Source of the DNA: Bacillota bacterium | GTDB taxonomy: Bacteria > Bacillota > Clostridia > Acetivibrionales > JAEXSP01 | NCBI GenBank assembly: GCA_023453795.1 | Contig: JAEXSP010000020.1 | Coordinates: forward strand, 1-49,607 | Direction of reading: 5' to 3' | DNA: 49,607 bases | Shown: piece by piece, positions 16,871 to 25,028 of the stretch | Layout: every line of letters begins with the position of its first letter | Position numbering within the stretch: the first letter of the stretch is position 1 | The notes under the pieces: generated by a model | The model's input: only the letters and a program-made list of their open reading frames with translations | Databases searched by the model: none | Told to the model about the DNA's origin: nothing | Program-made: the position numbers and the translations under genes

Positions 16871-17290
16871 TCACCTTCTTTCGTCTACTACAATACCGGC
16901 CATTTCCCACATTTTCGCAACCATGTCCAATGTTTTTTCGGGTGGGATCTCTCTGATAACATCACCGGTATCAGAATCTATTACCTTTACCATGATTTGC
17001 TTTGTTTTCTGGTGTATTGAGAATTCAAACTTGGTATTGGCGCCTGAAATAGCTTTGTTTGCCCTTTCAATCGCATTTATTACCGTTTTTTCAGCTATAG
17101 GCAGCTCTTGCTTTTCTAAAGCCGTAAGCTGAGAAATATTTACTGTATCTATGGAAGCATTGACTTTATTTTTTTCAATAGTCTCCGCCTGATTATCTTT
17201 AGTAATGTTTTCTTTAACAGGAGTATTCGAACCCGATTCCTGGGTCCCGGAATAATTTACTGCCGCAGCATCCATGCCGTCGATTCTCAT
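16871..17290 (-). CDS. flaG: FlaG family flagellar protein (copy 2)
   Basis: The 139-residue protein has a variable N-terminal half and the FlaG C-terminal domain (FEFSIHQKTKQIMVKVIDSD, then GDVIREIPPEKTLDMVAKMW and GIVVDERR). It is the first gene of the filament operon, 4 bp before fliD, directly behind a strong SigD-type promoter. It is clearly related to the FlaG at the operon's end, so two FlaG proteins bracket fliD, fliS and flgN. Confidence 0.88.
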   Translation of the reverse strand: MRIDGMDAAAVNYSGTQESGSNTPVKENITKDNQAETIEKNKVNASIDTVNISQLTALEKQELPIAEKTVINAIERANKAISGANTKFEFSIHQKTKQIMVKVIDSDTGDVIREIPPEKTLDMVAKMWEMAGIVVDERR

Positions 17291-17329
17291 AAAACCCCTC
17301 CTTGAAAATAAAACAGTTAATTTATATAT

Positions 17330-17356
17330 ATATCGGCATGCTTTTGTAAAAGTTTA
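17330..17356 (-). promoter_or_regulatory. SigD (sigma-28) promoter of filament operon
   Basis: On the minus strand TAAA (17353-17356), a 15-bp spacer and GCCGATAT (17330-17337) match the Bacillus SigD consensus fully. The predicted transcript starts about 35 nt before the flaG start codon. The operon is therefore a late flagellar operon expressed after hook completion. Confidence 0.9.
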
Positions 17357-17475
17357 GAAGTATTTTTACGCTGCTCATATACTCACGATTATATTTATTA
17401 TATCGGGAAAAAAGCTTTTTTGCTTTAGGTTCAAAATCATTAGCACTATTAAATGTATCCGAATTATTTTCTTAA

Positions 17476-17566
17476 GTTTACATAAAATTTAATTGTATCA
17501 TTTTTTTACATAATAAAACAGACTTTTACTTTTTATTACACAAGAGTAATATGGATTTAATTAAAT
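17476..17566 (+). repeat. Upstream repeat, copy 1 (before first cohesin gene)
   Basis: A stretch of about 90 bp starting GTTTACATAAAATTTAATTG recurs at 19078 and 20676 with few changes. All copies keep TTTACT, a 16-bp spacer and TA(A/G)TAT (17525-17530 and 17547-17552 here), a plausible weak promoter 30-40 bp before the start codon. Confidence 0.8.
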
Positions 17567-17583
17567 CATAGGAGGTAGTTTTT

Positions 17584-18963
17584 ATGAAAAAACTAAAGTA
17601 TTTACTATTTCTTTCGATTGTCGCCAGCTCAGTTTTGTTTCTTTATTCAACAGTGTTCGCAGCAACAATCGGACAATCTTTGACGGCACCGGAAGATGGG
17701 TGGATCAGAATTGATGATACCGACCCAAATATTTCCTATTTTAGTTTTAACGGGTCATATACTGACTCAAGATATTATAATGGTTCTGCCCATTATGCAT
17801 CACAAAACAATTCACAAATTAAATTTAACTTTACAGGTTCTAAAATTCGACTTATGCTTCATATGGCAAACGGGGCATCTCCATCTATGGAAATAAAAAT
17901 TGATGGAATCGCATATACATTTTCGCTTATGCAGACAGACTATGTACCACAGGGCTTTGCTTTTGAAAAAACAGGATTGGCTAACGATGAACATACTGTA
18001 GAAATTACTAATTTAGTTCACGGTTACTGGACAACTGATGTATATTTTGATTCTATTGACTTAGATCAAAACGGCCAAGTTAAACCTTTCGCTTCAGTAG
18101 TACCACCAGCTGGTTTAACTGCTATATTAGAGAATAATCATGTTAATTTGACTTGGAATATAGTAAATAGTGCAACGGGATATAATGTTAGAAGGGCTGA
18201 AACAGCTGATGGTCCTTTCACAACAATTGCATCAAACATTACTACAAATTCTTATACAGATACTCAGGTTACTCCAGGTAATACATATTACTATGCTGTT
18301 ACTGCTATTTCCTCATCAGAAAGCGGCAACTCAGACATAATATCGATAACAATGCCAACAACTTCTACCCCGACAATTGATGTAACCTCGCAGGATCTTG
18401 TTAAAGTCGGCGATCAGTTCACTGCAGACATAGTGCTGAATAACGTAACCAACATATGTGCAGAAGACGTAAAGATAACTTACGACACAGCCTTATTCGA
18501 CTATGTTGGAACCCAAGACATAACAGGTCTTAAAATCTACAGTTCAACACAGACTACTCCCGGAGCATTACGTTTTATTGTCGCAAGCCTGGGAAAAGAC
18601 AATGCGGTAAATGGGCAAAAAGCGATCCTGAAGCTTGTCTTTAAGGCAAAAGCTATCGGTCAAGGCAAGATAGACATTATAAAAGGACGCATTGCCGACA
18701 ACGGTACTCTTGAAATGGATGTAGCTGATGAAAACTGCGGCGAAAAACTGATCACCGTTAAAGGCAAGGATGTTAACAGGACCGGCGATTTTACACTTCT
18801 TGATCTGGCAATCGACGCTTGGTACTATGGCGATACGGCAGCAAATACGGATACGACAAAATATGATGCGGATGTGGTCGTAAACGGAAACATAGACGAT
18901 GCAGACCTTTCGGTTATTGTAACTGAAATGCTTAAAAATACAAACTATACCCCGAATACTTAA
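17584..18963 (+). CDS. Secreted cohesin/dockerin protein with FN3 and lectin-like domains (copy 1)
   Basis: The 459-residue protein has a signal peptide (KK start, hydrophobic core, cleavage near VFAAT at residue 27). A beta-rich lectin/CBM-like domain follows (about 30-165: IKFNFTGSKIRLML, DSIDLDQNG), then an FN3 domain (about 170-255: PPAGLTAILENNHVNLTWN). A cohesin-like domain comes next (about 260-395: TSQDLVKVGDQFTADIVLNN) and a divergent C-terminal dockerin (about 397-455). The dockerin has two repeats; the first reads DVNRTGDFTLLD with the pattern of calcium ligands partly changed. Cohesins and dockerins bind each other, so the protein could self-assemble or dock to partners outside the cell. 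GGAGG precedes the ATG. It lies behind its own promoter-like repeat and before its own terminator. Confidence 0.82.
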   Translation: MKKLKYLLFLSIVASSVLFLYSTVFAATIGQSLTAPEDGWIRIDDTDPNISYFSFNGSYTDSRYYNGSAHYASQNNSQIKFNFTGSKIRLMLHMANGASPSMEIKIDGIAYTFSLMQTDYVPQGFAFEKTGLANDEHTVEITNLVHGYWTTDVYFDSIDLDQNGQVKPFASVVPPAGLTAILENNHVNLTWNIVNSATGYNVRRAETADGPFTTIASNITTNSYTDTQVTPGNTYYYAVTAISSSESGNSDIISITMPTTSTPTIDVTSQDLVKVGDQFTADIVLNNVTNICAEDVKITYDTALFDYVGTQDITGLKIYSSTQTTPGALRFIVASLGKDNAVNGQKAILKLVFKAKAIGQGKIDIIKGRIADNGTLEMDVADENCGEKLITVKGKDVNRTGDFTLLDLAIDAWYYGDTAANTDTTKYDADVVVNGNIDDADLSVIVTEMLKNTNYTPNT

Positions 18964-19008
18964 CAGTACATACTTTTATAAAAATACAACTCCATCTATA
19001 GTCAATTT

Positions 19009-19035
19009 AGCCCTTGTAATCTATATGCAAGGGCT
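19009..19035 (+). terminator. Terminator of first cohesin gene
   Basis: The 8-bp stem AGCCCTTG/CAAGGGCT (19009-19016 with 19028-19035) is followed by TTGTTTTA. It is repeated after the second gene. Confidence 0.75.
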
Positions 19036-19077
19036 TTGTTTTACCCTTCAGCATTATATAATCGTTTTGTGACTGTT

Positions 19078-19166
19078 GTTTACATAAAATTTAATTGTAT
19101 CATTTTTTTACATAATAAAACAGACTTTTACTTTTTGTGACACAAGAGTAGTATGGATTTAAAATA
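19078..19166 (+). repeat. Upstream repeat, copy 2 (before second cohesin gene)
   Basis: The second copy of the upstream repeat lies 1602 bp after the first. It is nearly identical, including the conserved TTTACT and TAGTAT boxes. Confidence 0.8.
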
Positions 19167-19184
19167 ATTATTGGAGGTAATCTT

Positions 19185-20561
19185 ATGAAACATCTGAAGT
19201 ATTTACTATTTATTTCGATTGTTGCCTGCTCCATTTTATTTCTTTATTCAACCGCATTGGCAGCAACAGTTGGACAACCTTTGACCGCACCGGAAGATGG
19301 TTGGACTAGAATTGATGACAGTGATCTGAATATTACTTATGTAAGCTTTGATAAACCTTATGACGACAGTGGAGATTATAATGGTGCTGCACATGCTTCT
19401 ACTTCTCAAAGTGCAAAAATAAAATTCAATTTTGTCGGTTCAAAAATCAGGCTTATGTTTATAATGGGAACTGGTGCTTCTTCATCTATGAATGTAGAAA
19501 TTGACGGGCATTCAGAAAACTTTAGTCTTGTAAAACCTAGTAATATTTATCAAGGCCTTGCTTATGAAAAAACTGGGTTAGCTTATGGTGAACATTCTGT
19601 TGTAATAAGCAACGTTCAACATGGCTCATGGAATTGGGATATTTATTTTGATGCCATGGATATAGATCAGAGCGGCAGTATAAAACCTTTTAATTCCGTT
19701 ATACCCCCAAGTAACTTAACAGCTTCAGTAACAAATAATAATGTAGCATTAACATGGAATACCGTTAGTGGTGCAACAGGATATAATGTTAAGAGATCAA
19801 CCTCCTCTGGTGGCTCTTTTACAACAATTGCGTCAAATATTTCTGCTAATTCATATATTGATACTACTGTAACCCCTGGAACTACTTATTACTATGTTGT
19901 TTCCGCTATCACCTCAACAGAAAGTGGTTATTCTAATGAAGTATCGGTTGCCGTGCAGTCAAGCAATCCCGTCATTGATGTAACATCACAAGATCTCGTA
20001 AAAGTTGGCGATGAATTCACCGCTGATATCGTCCTGAACAATGTAACCAACATATGCGCAGAAGATGTAAAGATAACTTACGACACAGCCTTGTTCGACT
20101 ATGTCGGAACTCAGGACATAACAGGTCTTAAACTCTACAGTTCAACACAACATACTCCCGGAGCATTGCGTTTTATAGTTGCAAGTCTGGGAAAAGACAA
20201 TGCGGTAAATGGACAAAAAGCGATACTGAAGCTTGTCTTTAAGGCAAAAGCAATCGGGCAAGGCAAGATAGACGTTATAAAAGGACGCATTGCCGACAAC
20301 GGTACTCTTGAAATGGATGTAGCTGATGAAAACTGCGGCGAAAAACTGATCACCGTTCAAGGCAAGGATGTTAACAGGACCGGCGATTTTACACTGCTTG
20401 ATCTGGCAATCGACGCCTGGTACTATGGTGATACGGCAGCAAATACAGATACGACAAAATATGATGCGGATGTGGTTGTAAACGGAAACATAGACGATGC
20501 AGACCTTTCGGTTATTGTAACCGAAATGCTTAAAAATTCAAACTATACGCCGAATACTTAA
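19185..20561 (+). CDS. Secreted cohesin/dockerin protein with FN3 and lectin-like domains (copy 2)
   Basis: The 458-residue paralogue of the preceding gene has the same order: signal peptide (cleavage near ALAAT), lectin/CBM-like domain, FN3 domain (PPSNLTASVTNNNVALTWNT), cohesin-like domain and divergent dockerin. The last 200 residues differ from copy 1 at only about six positions, while the first 250 have diverged much more (roughly 60 percent identity by eye). This pattern points to gene conversion or strong constraint on the cohesin-dockerin part and free change of the ligand-binding part. GGAGGT precedes the ATG. It is also flanked by its own repeat and terminator. Confidence 0.82.
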   Translation: MKHLKYLLFISIVACSILFLYSTALAATVGQPLTAPEDGWTRIDDSDLNITYVSFDKPYDDSGDYNGAAHASTSQSAKIKFNFVGSKIRLMFIMGTGASSSMNVEIDGHSENFSLVKPSNIYQGLAYEKTGLAYGEHSVVISNVQHGSWNWDIYFDAMDIDQSGSIKPFNSVIPPSNLTASVTNNNVALTWNTVSGATGYNVKRSTSSGGSFTTIASNISANSYIDTTVTPGTTYYYVVSAITSTESGYSNEVSVAVQSSNPVIDVTSQDLVKVGDEFTADIVLNNVTNICAEDVKITYDTALFDYVGTQDITGLKLYSSTQHTPGALRFIVASLGKDNAVNGQKAILKLVFKAKAIGQGKIDVIKGRIADNGTLEMDVADENCGEKLITVQGKDVNRTGDFTLLDLAIDAWYYGDTAANTDTTKYDADVVVNGNIDDADLSVIVTEMLKNSNYTPNT

Positions 20562-20606
20562 CAGTACATACTTTTATTAAAAAACAACTCCATATATAGT
20601 CAATTT

Positions 20607-20633
20607 AGCCCTTGTAATCTATATGCAAGGGCT
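20607..20633 (+). terminator. Terminator of second cohesin gene
   Basis: The stem AGCCCTTG/CAAGGGCT (20607-20614 with 20626-20633) is followed by TTGTTTTA, identical to the terminator after copy 1. Confidence 0.75.
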
Positions 20634-20675
20634 TTGTTTTACCCTTCAGCATTATATAATCGTTTTGTGGTTGTT

Positions 20676-20769
20676 GTTTACATAGAATTTAATTGTATCA
20701 TTTTTTTACATAATAAAAAAACATACTTTTACTTTATATAACACAAGATTAGTATGGATTTAATTAAAT
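20676..20769 (+). repeat. Upstream repeat, copy 3 (no gene follows)
   Basis: The third copy of the upstream repeat, 1598 bp after the second, keeps both promoter-like boxes but is followed by unrelated sequence instead of a cohesin gene. The 386-bp gap 20562-20947 holds only the terminator, this repeat and the promoter of the methyltransferase gene. Confidence 0.75.
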
Positions 20770-20856
20770 ATTAATATAAATACAGCATACTAAAATGTTA
20801 TCGTTAAAATAATATTATACATGAGCAAGGTTTTCTAGTAAGAAAGGAATTTCAAA

Positions 20857-20886
20857 TTGTTAAAATCGGTATAAATATGATATACT
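20857..20886 (+). promoter_or_regulatory. Possible promoter of methyltransferase gene
   Basis: TTGTTA (20857-20862) and TATACT (20881-20886) are separated by 18 bp, about 60 nt before the start codon. Confidence 0.4.
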
Positions 20887-20947
20887 CAATTTGTATCGCT
20901 TAACCAGCATTCTTTTATTCCTATCAAAATTGTAATGGAGGTTATTT

Positions 20948-21532
20948 ATGGATAACCCAAAAATGCTTAATCTTGGCTGTGGTAAAAACATTCTGGCTGG
21001 CTGGGTAAATATTGACTGTACAAAGCTGGACGGAGTCGATATTATAGCCGACTTTGATAAATGCGCAACAATTCCCCTTCCCTTTGAAGATAACAGTATT
21101 GATGGATTTTACGCAAGCCATCTTATAGAACATTTGAAAAACCCGCTGCCTTTCATGCAGGAACTGTATAGAATTGCGAAACCTAACGCCGAAGCTTTAT
21201 TTCTTCTTCCATATGGTTCGAGTGACGATGCTTGTGAAGATCCGACCCATGTAAGGCAATATTTCTTAAACTCCTTCGGATACTTCTCTCAGCCATTTTA
21301 TTGGCGTGCAGATTATGGGTATAGAGGTGATTGGCTCACAACAAGAATTTCATTAAAGGTAGATCGGAAAAGGTTTCACGGAAAATCCTCGGATGAAATA
21401 ATGTTTGAAGTAGAAACATACCGTAATGTAGTAAAAGAAATGATTGTCGAGCTTTCCGCTGTTAAGCCTGCAAGATCCCAATTAAAGGAACTTCAAAGGC
21501 GGCCTGATATCAAGTTTGAACTTAGCGATTAA
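20948..21532 (+). CDS. SAM-dependent class I methyltransferase
   Basis: The 194-residue protein has the SAM-binding motif I LNLGCGKNILAGWVNID, an acidic motif II (GVDIIADFD) and a motif IV-like ASHLIEHLKNP, as in the methyltransferase type 11 group common in polysaccharide and glycosylation loci. The substrate is unknown; a sugar hydroxyl or amine is plausible given the neighbouring island. GGAGG precedes the ATG. It lies 38 bp before a TPR-radical SAM gene in the same direction. Confidence 0.85.
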   Translation: MDNPKMLNLGCGKNILAGWVNIDCTKLDGVDIIADFDKCATIPLPFEDNSIDGFYASHLIEHLKNPLPFMQELYRIAKPNAEALFLLPYGSSDDACEDPTHVRQYFLNSFGYFSQPFYWRADYGYRGDWLTTRISLKVDRKRFHGKSSDEIMFEVETYRNVVKEMIVELSAVKPARSQLKELQRRPDIKFELSD

Positions 21533-21570
21533 ACTTATTTATGAAGAAAATACTGGTTCGGGGGTAACCA

Positions 21571-22884
21571 ATGCTGTCTGAAATATATAAGGCTTTTAAC
21601 TTAAAGCAGTATAACAATTGCATATGCATGATAAATCAATACCTGGAATCGGATATTGAAAAAAGCAATCTTTCGGAATTCTATTATTTATTGGGTCAAT
21701 GCTTTTTTGAGCTGAAAGATTATAGTTCTTCAAAGAAAGCATTTTTTGAAAGTATCCGGCTTAGTGAAAGTAAAAAATATTCTTTTTCCGGCTCGGGAAA
21801 TTATATGAGTAAATTGATGCTTGCAAGAATCTACTCTCTGGAGATGGATGTTAGTAATGCTGTTAAAGCGTATATCGAAGCAGTATTTGATGTAAATAAT
21901 TATAGAAGAATCGGGGCAGATGAAGCTATACAGTTTTTAAAAATACACCAAATAAATGATGTATTAAATGAACTTCTGTCTTTAATCCAGGCTGATGGGC
22001 TTTCTGCAGGCATAATAAAATCATTTAAGCTTCTTCAGGAACTTTATATGGATTATCCCAAAGAAATCCATATAGAAACCACCGGACGATGTAATGCTTC
22101 TTGTGATTTTTGCCCACATTCGGAATTGGACAGAAAAAATTCCGAAATGCCTGACGAGTTGTTCAAAAAAATAGTGCACGATCTTAAAATGATACCTTCA
22201 AGTGTCAAATTCCACATATCCCCTTTCAAGGTAAATGAGCCTCTTATGGATAAAAACTTCTTTAAAAAAATTGAGTTGATTAATCAGGAGCTTCCCACAG
22301 CTTTTATTCGATTTTTTTCCAACTTTAATATGGCGGATTCATTTACTCCTACAAAGATTGCCCGAATAAAGAATCTTTCAAGTATCTGCATTTCATTAAA
22401 CTCTCTTGATCATGAGGAATACTTCCAGGCGATGGGGTTACGGCTTGAAAAAACGGTAAGCAATATAAAATGCTTATTCGAATTCAATAAACAAAATAAA
22501 TTTATAGATGAAATTACAATATTACGTGTCGGTGACGGAACTTCCAAAGACGTTAATTTTATCTCAGCGGTAAAAGAAGTTTTTAGTGAATATGAGGATC
22601 AATTCAGAGTAAGTGTGCTTGCAAGGGGAGAATGGATCAGCCATATTAAAGGGGCCGAAAAAAGGCATCAAAGCAATCCCTGCCTACGATGGTACGAAAT
22701 CTCGATAACATGCACAGGTAAGGTTGCCTTTTGCTGCATGGATGGGAAATGTGAATATCCGATAGGAGATGCCTGGGACCAAAACGTACTTGATATTTAT
22801 AACAATCCTGTTTACAGAGGTTACAGGATAAACGGATATGAACGGAGGAATGTAAGTCCTTGTAATAAATGCTCTTATGATTAA
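21571..22884 (+). CDS. TPR-radical SAM/SPASM domain protein
   Basis: The 437-residue protein is a fusion. Residues about 1-140 are helical repeats of TPR type (FYYLLGQCFFELKDYSSSKK). The radical SAM core starts at Cys174-x3-Cys178-x2-Cys181 in TGRCNASCDFCP. A C-terminal cysteine-rich SPASM-like region (about 370-437: TGKVAFCCMDG ... SPCNKCSYD) would bind extra Fe-S clusters. SPASM enzymes modify peptides, proteins or sugars with radical chemistry. The TPR part suggests a protein partner. Its stop codon overlaps the stop of the convergent glycosyltransferase, which also has TPR-like repeats. The function is unknown. Confidence 0.8.
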   Translation: MLSEIYKAFNLKQYNNCICMINQYLESDIEKSNLSEFYYLLGQCFFELKDYSSSKKAFFESIRLSESKKYSFSGSGNYMSKLMLARIYSLEMDVSNAVKAYIEAVFDVNNYRRIGADEAIQFLKIHQINDVLNELLSLIQADGLSAGIIKSFKLLQELYMDYPKEIHIETTGRCNASCDFCPHSELDRKNSEMPDELFKKIVHDLKMIPSSVKFHISPFKVNEPLMDKNFFKKIELINQELPTAFIRFFSNFNMADSFTPTKIARIKNLSSICISLNSLDHEEYFQAMGLRLEKTVSNIKCLFEFNKQNKFIDEITILRVGDGTSKDVNFISAVKEVFSEYEDQFRVSVLARGEWISHIKGAEKRHQSNPCLRWYEISITCTGKVAFCCMDGKCEYPIGDAWDQNVLDIYNNPVYRGYRINGYERRNVSPCNKCSYD

Positions 22885-23936
22885 GTTGTCCAAATTTCAG
22901 CAAGTCTTTTTTGAGCGGGAATATATCCGCCGCAATTACCATAATAGGTAATAGCTTCCTTTTTATAGCCCAGGCAGTCATAAATGACACCTATATTGTA
23001 ATTTGGTAGGTACGAGTTCACCCCTTCCATATTTCCCTCTTTGCCGCCGATACATTGCTTAAAGCTATTTACTGCCTCATTGAACATAGCATTATTCATA
23101 TAAATCAGGCCTGATAAAAATAAAAAATCCTTATCTCCGCTATAATATTTTTCATATTTAAGGATCTCCAATGCCTCTTTGTATTTACCGCTATTTATAA
23201 GTGAGTATCCCAAGCATCCAATCAAATCGCCAACATATTCATATTTGAAATCCGCTCCATGACTTAATGCCCTTTGAAAGCTATCGCAAGCTTTTGAAAA
23301 TTCCTTTGCCATAAAAAATGTCTTCCCCAACTGATAATGAAGGTATTGATCTTTATTATCAATTTTAAGGGCATTTTCGAGCATTTGGAGGTTCCGTCCA
23401 AGTTTATCCGTCCTGTTAATAACCTCTTTCATGTATCCTATATGATCGGCACTAATATCCACACTTTTAGTAGAAATATCATTTTGACTGATAGACACTA
23501 CCTGCTCATGAAATATCCCTTTATACATATAATAATTTTTGTTAAAAAGCCTGCTGATTCTGTTTGAATACCTCTTTATTCCTTCAAGGTCTTCAAATAT
23601 ATCTACCCTTTTAATCCTTCCTGCACACAGAGGTTCCTTTATCATGAAATCCGCTACAGATTTCTCATCGAAGCACGTTACTATTTCATCCGCATCAAGT
23701 ATGAGGACCCAGTCATTTGTAGCCATTTGAACAGAATAGTTTCGAGCCGCTGAAAAATCATTGCACCATTCAAAATCATAGATTTTGTCTGTGAATTCGG
23801 CAGCAATACTTTTCGTCTTGTCAGTCGAACCCGTATCCGCAATGATGATCTCATCGACCTTGTCATATATACTTTTTAAAGAGTCCCGTAAATTCTGTTC
23901 TTCATTTTTAACTATCATGCATAAGCTGATTTTCAT
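22881..23936 (-). CDS. Family 2 glycosyltransferase with TPR repeats
   Basis: The N-terminal GT-A domain is clear in ISLCMIVKNEEQNLRDSLKS, IIADTGSTDKT and the metal-binding LILDADE. After about residue 200 several TPR-like helical pairs follow (YLHYQLGKTFFMAKEFSKAC, DFLFLSGLIYMNNAMFNEAV). This architecture resembles GT2 enzymes that glycosylate proteins or peptides, such as SunS-like enzymes, as well as polysaccharide enzymes. It lies at the distal end of the glycosylation island, 44 bp after the LegB-like gene, so protein or flagellin glycosylation is a reasonable inference. Confidence 0.85.
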   Translation of the reverse strand: MKISLCMIVKNEEQNLRDSLKSIYDKVDEIIIADTGSTDKTKSIAAEFTDKIYDFEWCNDFSAARNYSVQMATNDWVLILDADEIVTCFDEKSVADFMIKEPLCAGRIKRVDIFEDLEGIKRYSNRISRLFNKNYYMYKGIFHEQVVSISQNDISTKSVDISADHIGYMKEVINRTDKLGRNLQMLENALKIDNKDQYLHYQLGKTFFMAKEFSKACDSFQRALSHGADFKYEYVGDLIGCLGYSLINSGKYKEALEILKYEKYYSGDKDFLFLSGLIYMNNAMFNEAVNSFKQCIGGKEGNMEGVNSYLPNYNIGVIYDCLGYKKEAITYYGNCGGYIPAQKRLAEIWTT

Positions 23937-23980
23937 AGTTTCACCATGTATAAAGAATGTAATATGTTCGAATCTGCAGG

Positions 23981-24973
23981 TTATTTATTATATATCTCAG
24001 TCTTAAAGCAACTTAAATTGGCTCTAATCCATTCTATTGTCTTTTCCAGCCCCTGATCCAATGAATATTTTGGAGACCATCCCAAAATATTTTTCGCTTT
24101 TTGATTGTTGCTTAAAAGTCTGTTAACCTCGCTCTTTTCAGGCCTTAAGCGTTCATCATCGCACTCTATTTCCACTTCTTTACCTATGAGGGAGATTATT
24201 TTTACTGCCAAATCTCCTATCGAAATTTCACTGTTAATGCCCAGATTAAACACTTGGCCTGTGCTTTCATCTGACTCCGCCGCTTTTATAAAACCTTCTG
24301 CTGTGTCGGTAACATAAGTCAAATCACGCTTTGGTGATAATGCGCCAAGTTTCACCTTACTGCTTCCGGCCAGTATCTGAGAAATAATTGTCGGAATCAC
24401 TGCCCTTGCCGATTGTCTAGGCCCATAAGTATTAAACGGCCTTACGGTTGTGACAGGAAGCCCAAAGGAATTATAAAAGCTTTCTGCTACCTTGTCAGCC
24501 CCTATCTTGCTGGCAGAATATGGAGACTGTCCCTGTAAAGGATGATTTTCATCAATCGGAACATACAATGCAGTTCCATAGACTTCGCTCGTTGAGGTAT
24601 GTATCACCTTGGAAACCCCATGATCCAAACATGCCTGCAATACATTCAGAGTACCCTCAACATTTGTTCTTACATAGGCTGCCGGTGAAGTATATGAATA
24701 AGGAATAGCAATCAAAGCCGCCAGATGAAATACAATGTCATTCCCCTGCACGGCTTTTTTAATATTGTCATACTCCCTTATATCCCCTGTAAAAACCCTT
24801 AGTTCCTTTTTGATTTTGGAATCAAGGCTGTCAATCCATCCCCAACTATTAAAGGAATTATATTGAACCAACGCTGTCAATTCCGCCCCCGACTCAACCA
24901 GTCTTTCAGCGAGGTGACTTCCTATAAAGCCATCTGCACCGGTTAGGAGTACTTTTTTACTATTTAGGTCCAA
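23981..24973 (-). CDS. legB: LegB-like NAD-dependent nucleotide-sugar 4,6-dehydratase
   Basis: This 330-residue extended short-chain dehydrogenase has VLLTGADGFIGSHLAERL at the N-terminus, the substrate region SFNSWGWIDS typical of the LegB group, the catalytic TSTSEVYG with the YSASK tyrosine-lysine pair, and VRPFNTYGPRQ. In the known Campylobacter pathway LegB removes water from GDP-GlcNAc to give a 4-keto-6-deoxy sugar, the first committed step to legionaminic acid. The PtmE-like nucleotidyltransferase is immediately upstream, which supports this role. Confidence 0.85.
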   Translation of the reverse strand: MDLNSKKVLLTGADGFIGSHLAERLVESGAELTALVQYNSFNSWGWIDSLDSKIKKELRVFTGDIREYDNIKKAVQGNDIVFHLAALIAIPYSYTSPAAYVRTNVEGTLNVLQACLDHGVSKVIHTSTSEVYGTALYVPIDENHPLQGQSPYSASKIGADKVAESFYNSFGLPVTTVRPFNTYGPRQSARAVIPTIISQILAGSSKVKLGALSPKRDLTYVTDTAEGFIKAAESDESTGQVFNLGINSEISIGDLAVKIISLIGKEVEIECDDERLRPEKSEVNRLLSNNQKAKNILGWSPKYSLDQGLEKTIEWIRANLSCFKTEIYNK

Positions 24974-25028
24974 ACTATATCAACCTCTCAAAACTTTTTT
25001 ATTATAAATCCTTACTTAGAGTTTAGCA

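Noticed and set aside
17584..20561. Cohesin genes as part of a cellulosome cluster.
   Set aside because: No glycoside hydrolase or scaffoldin genes are near; each protein has only one cohesin and a degenerate dockerin.
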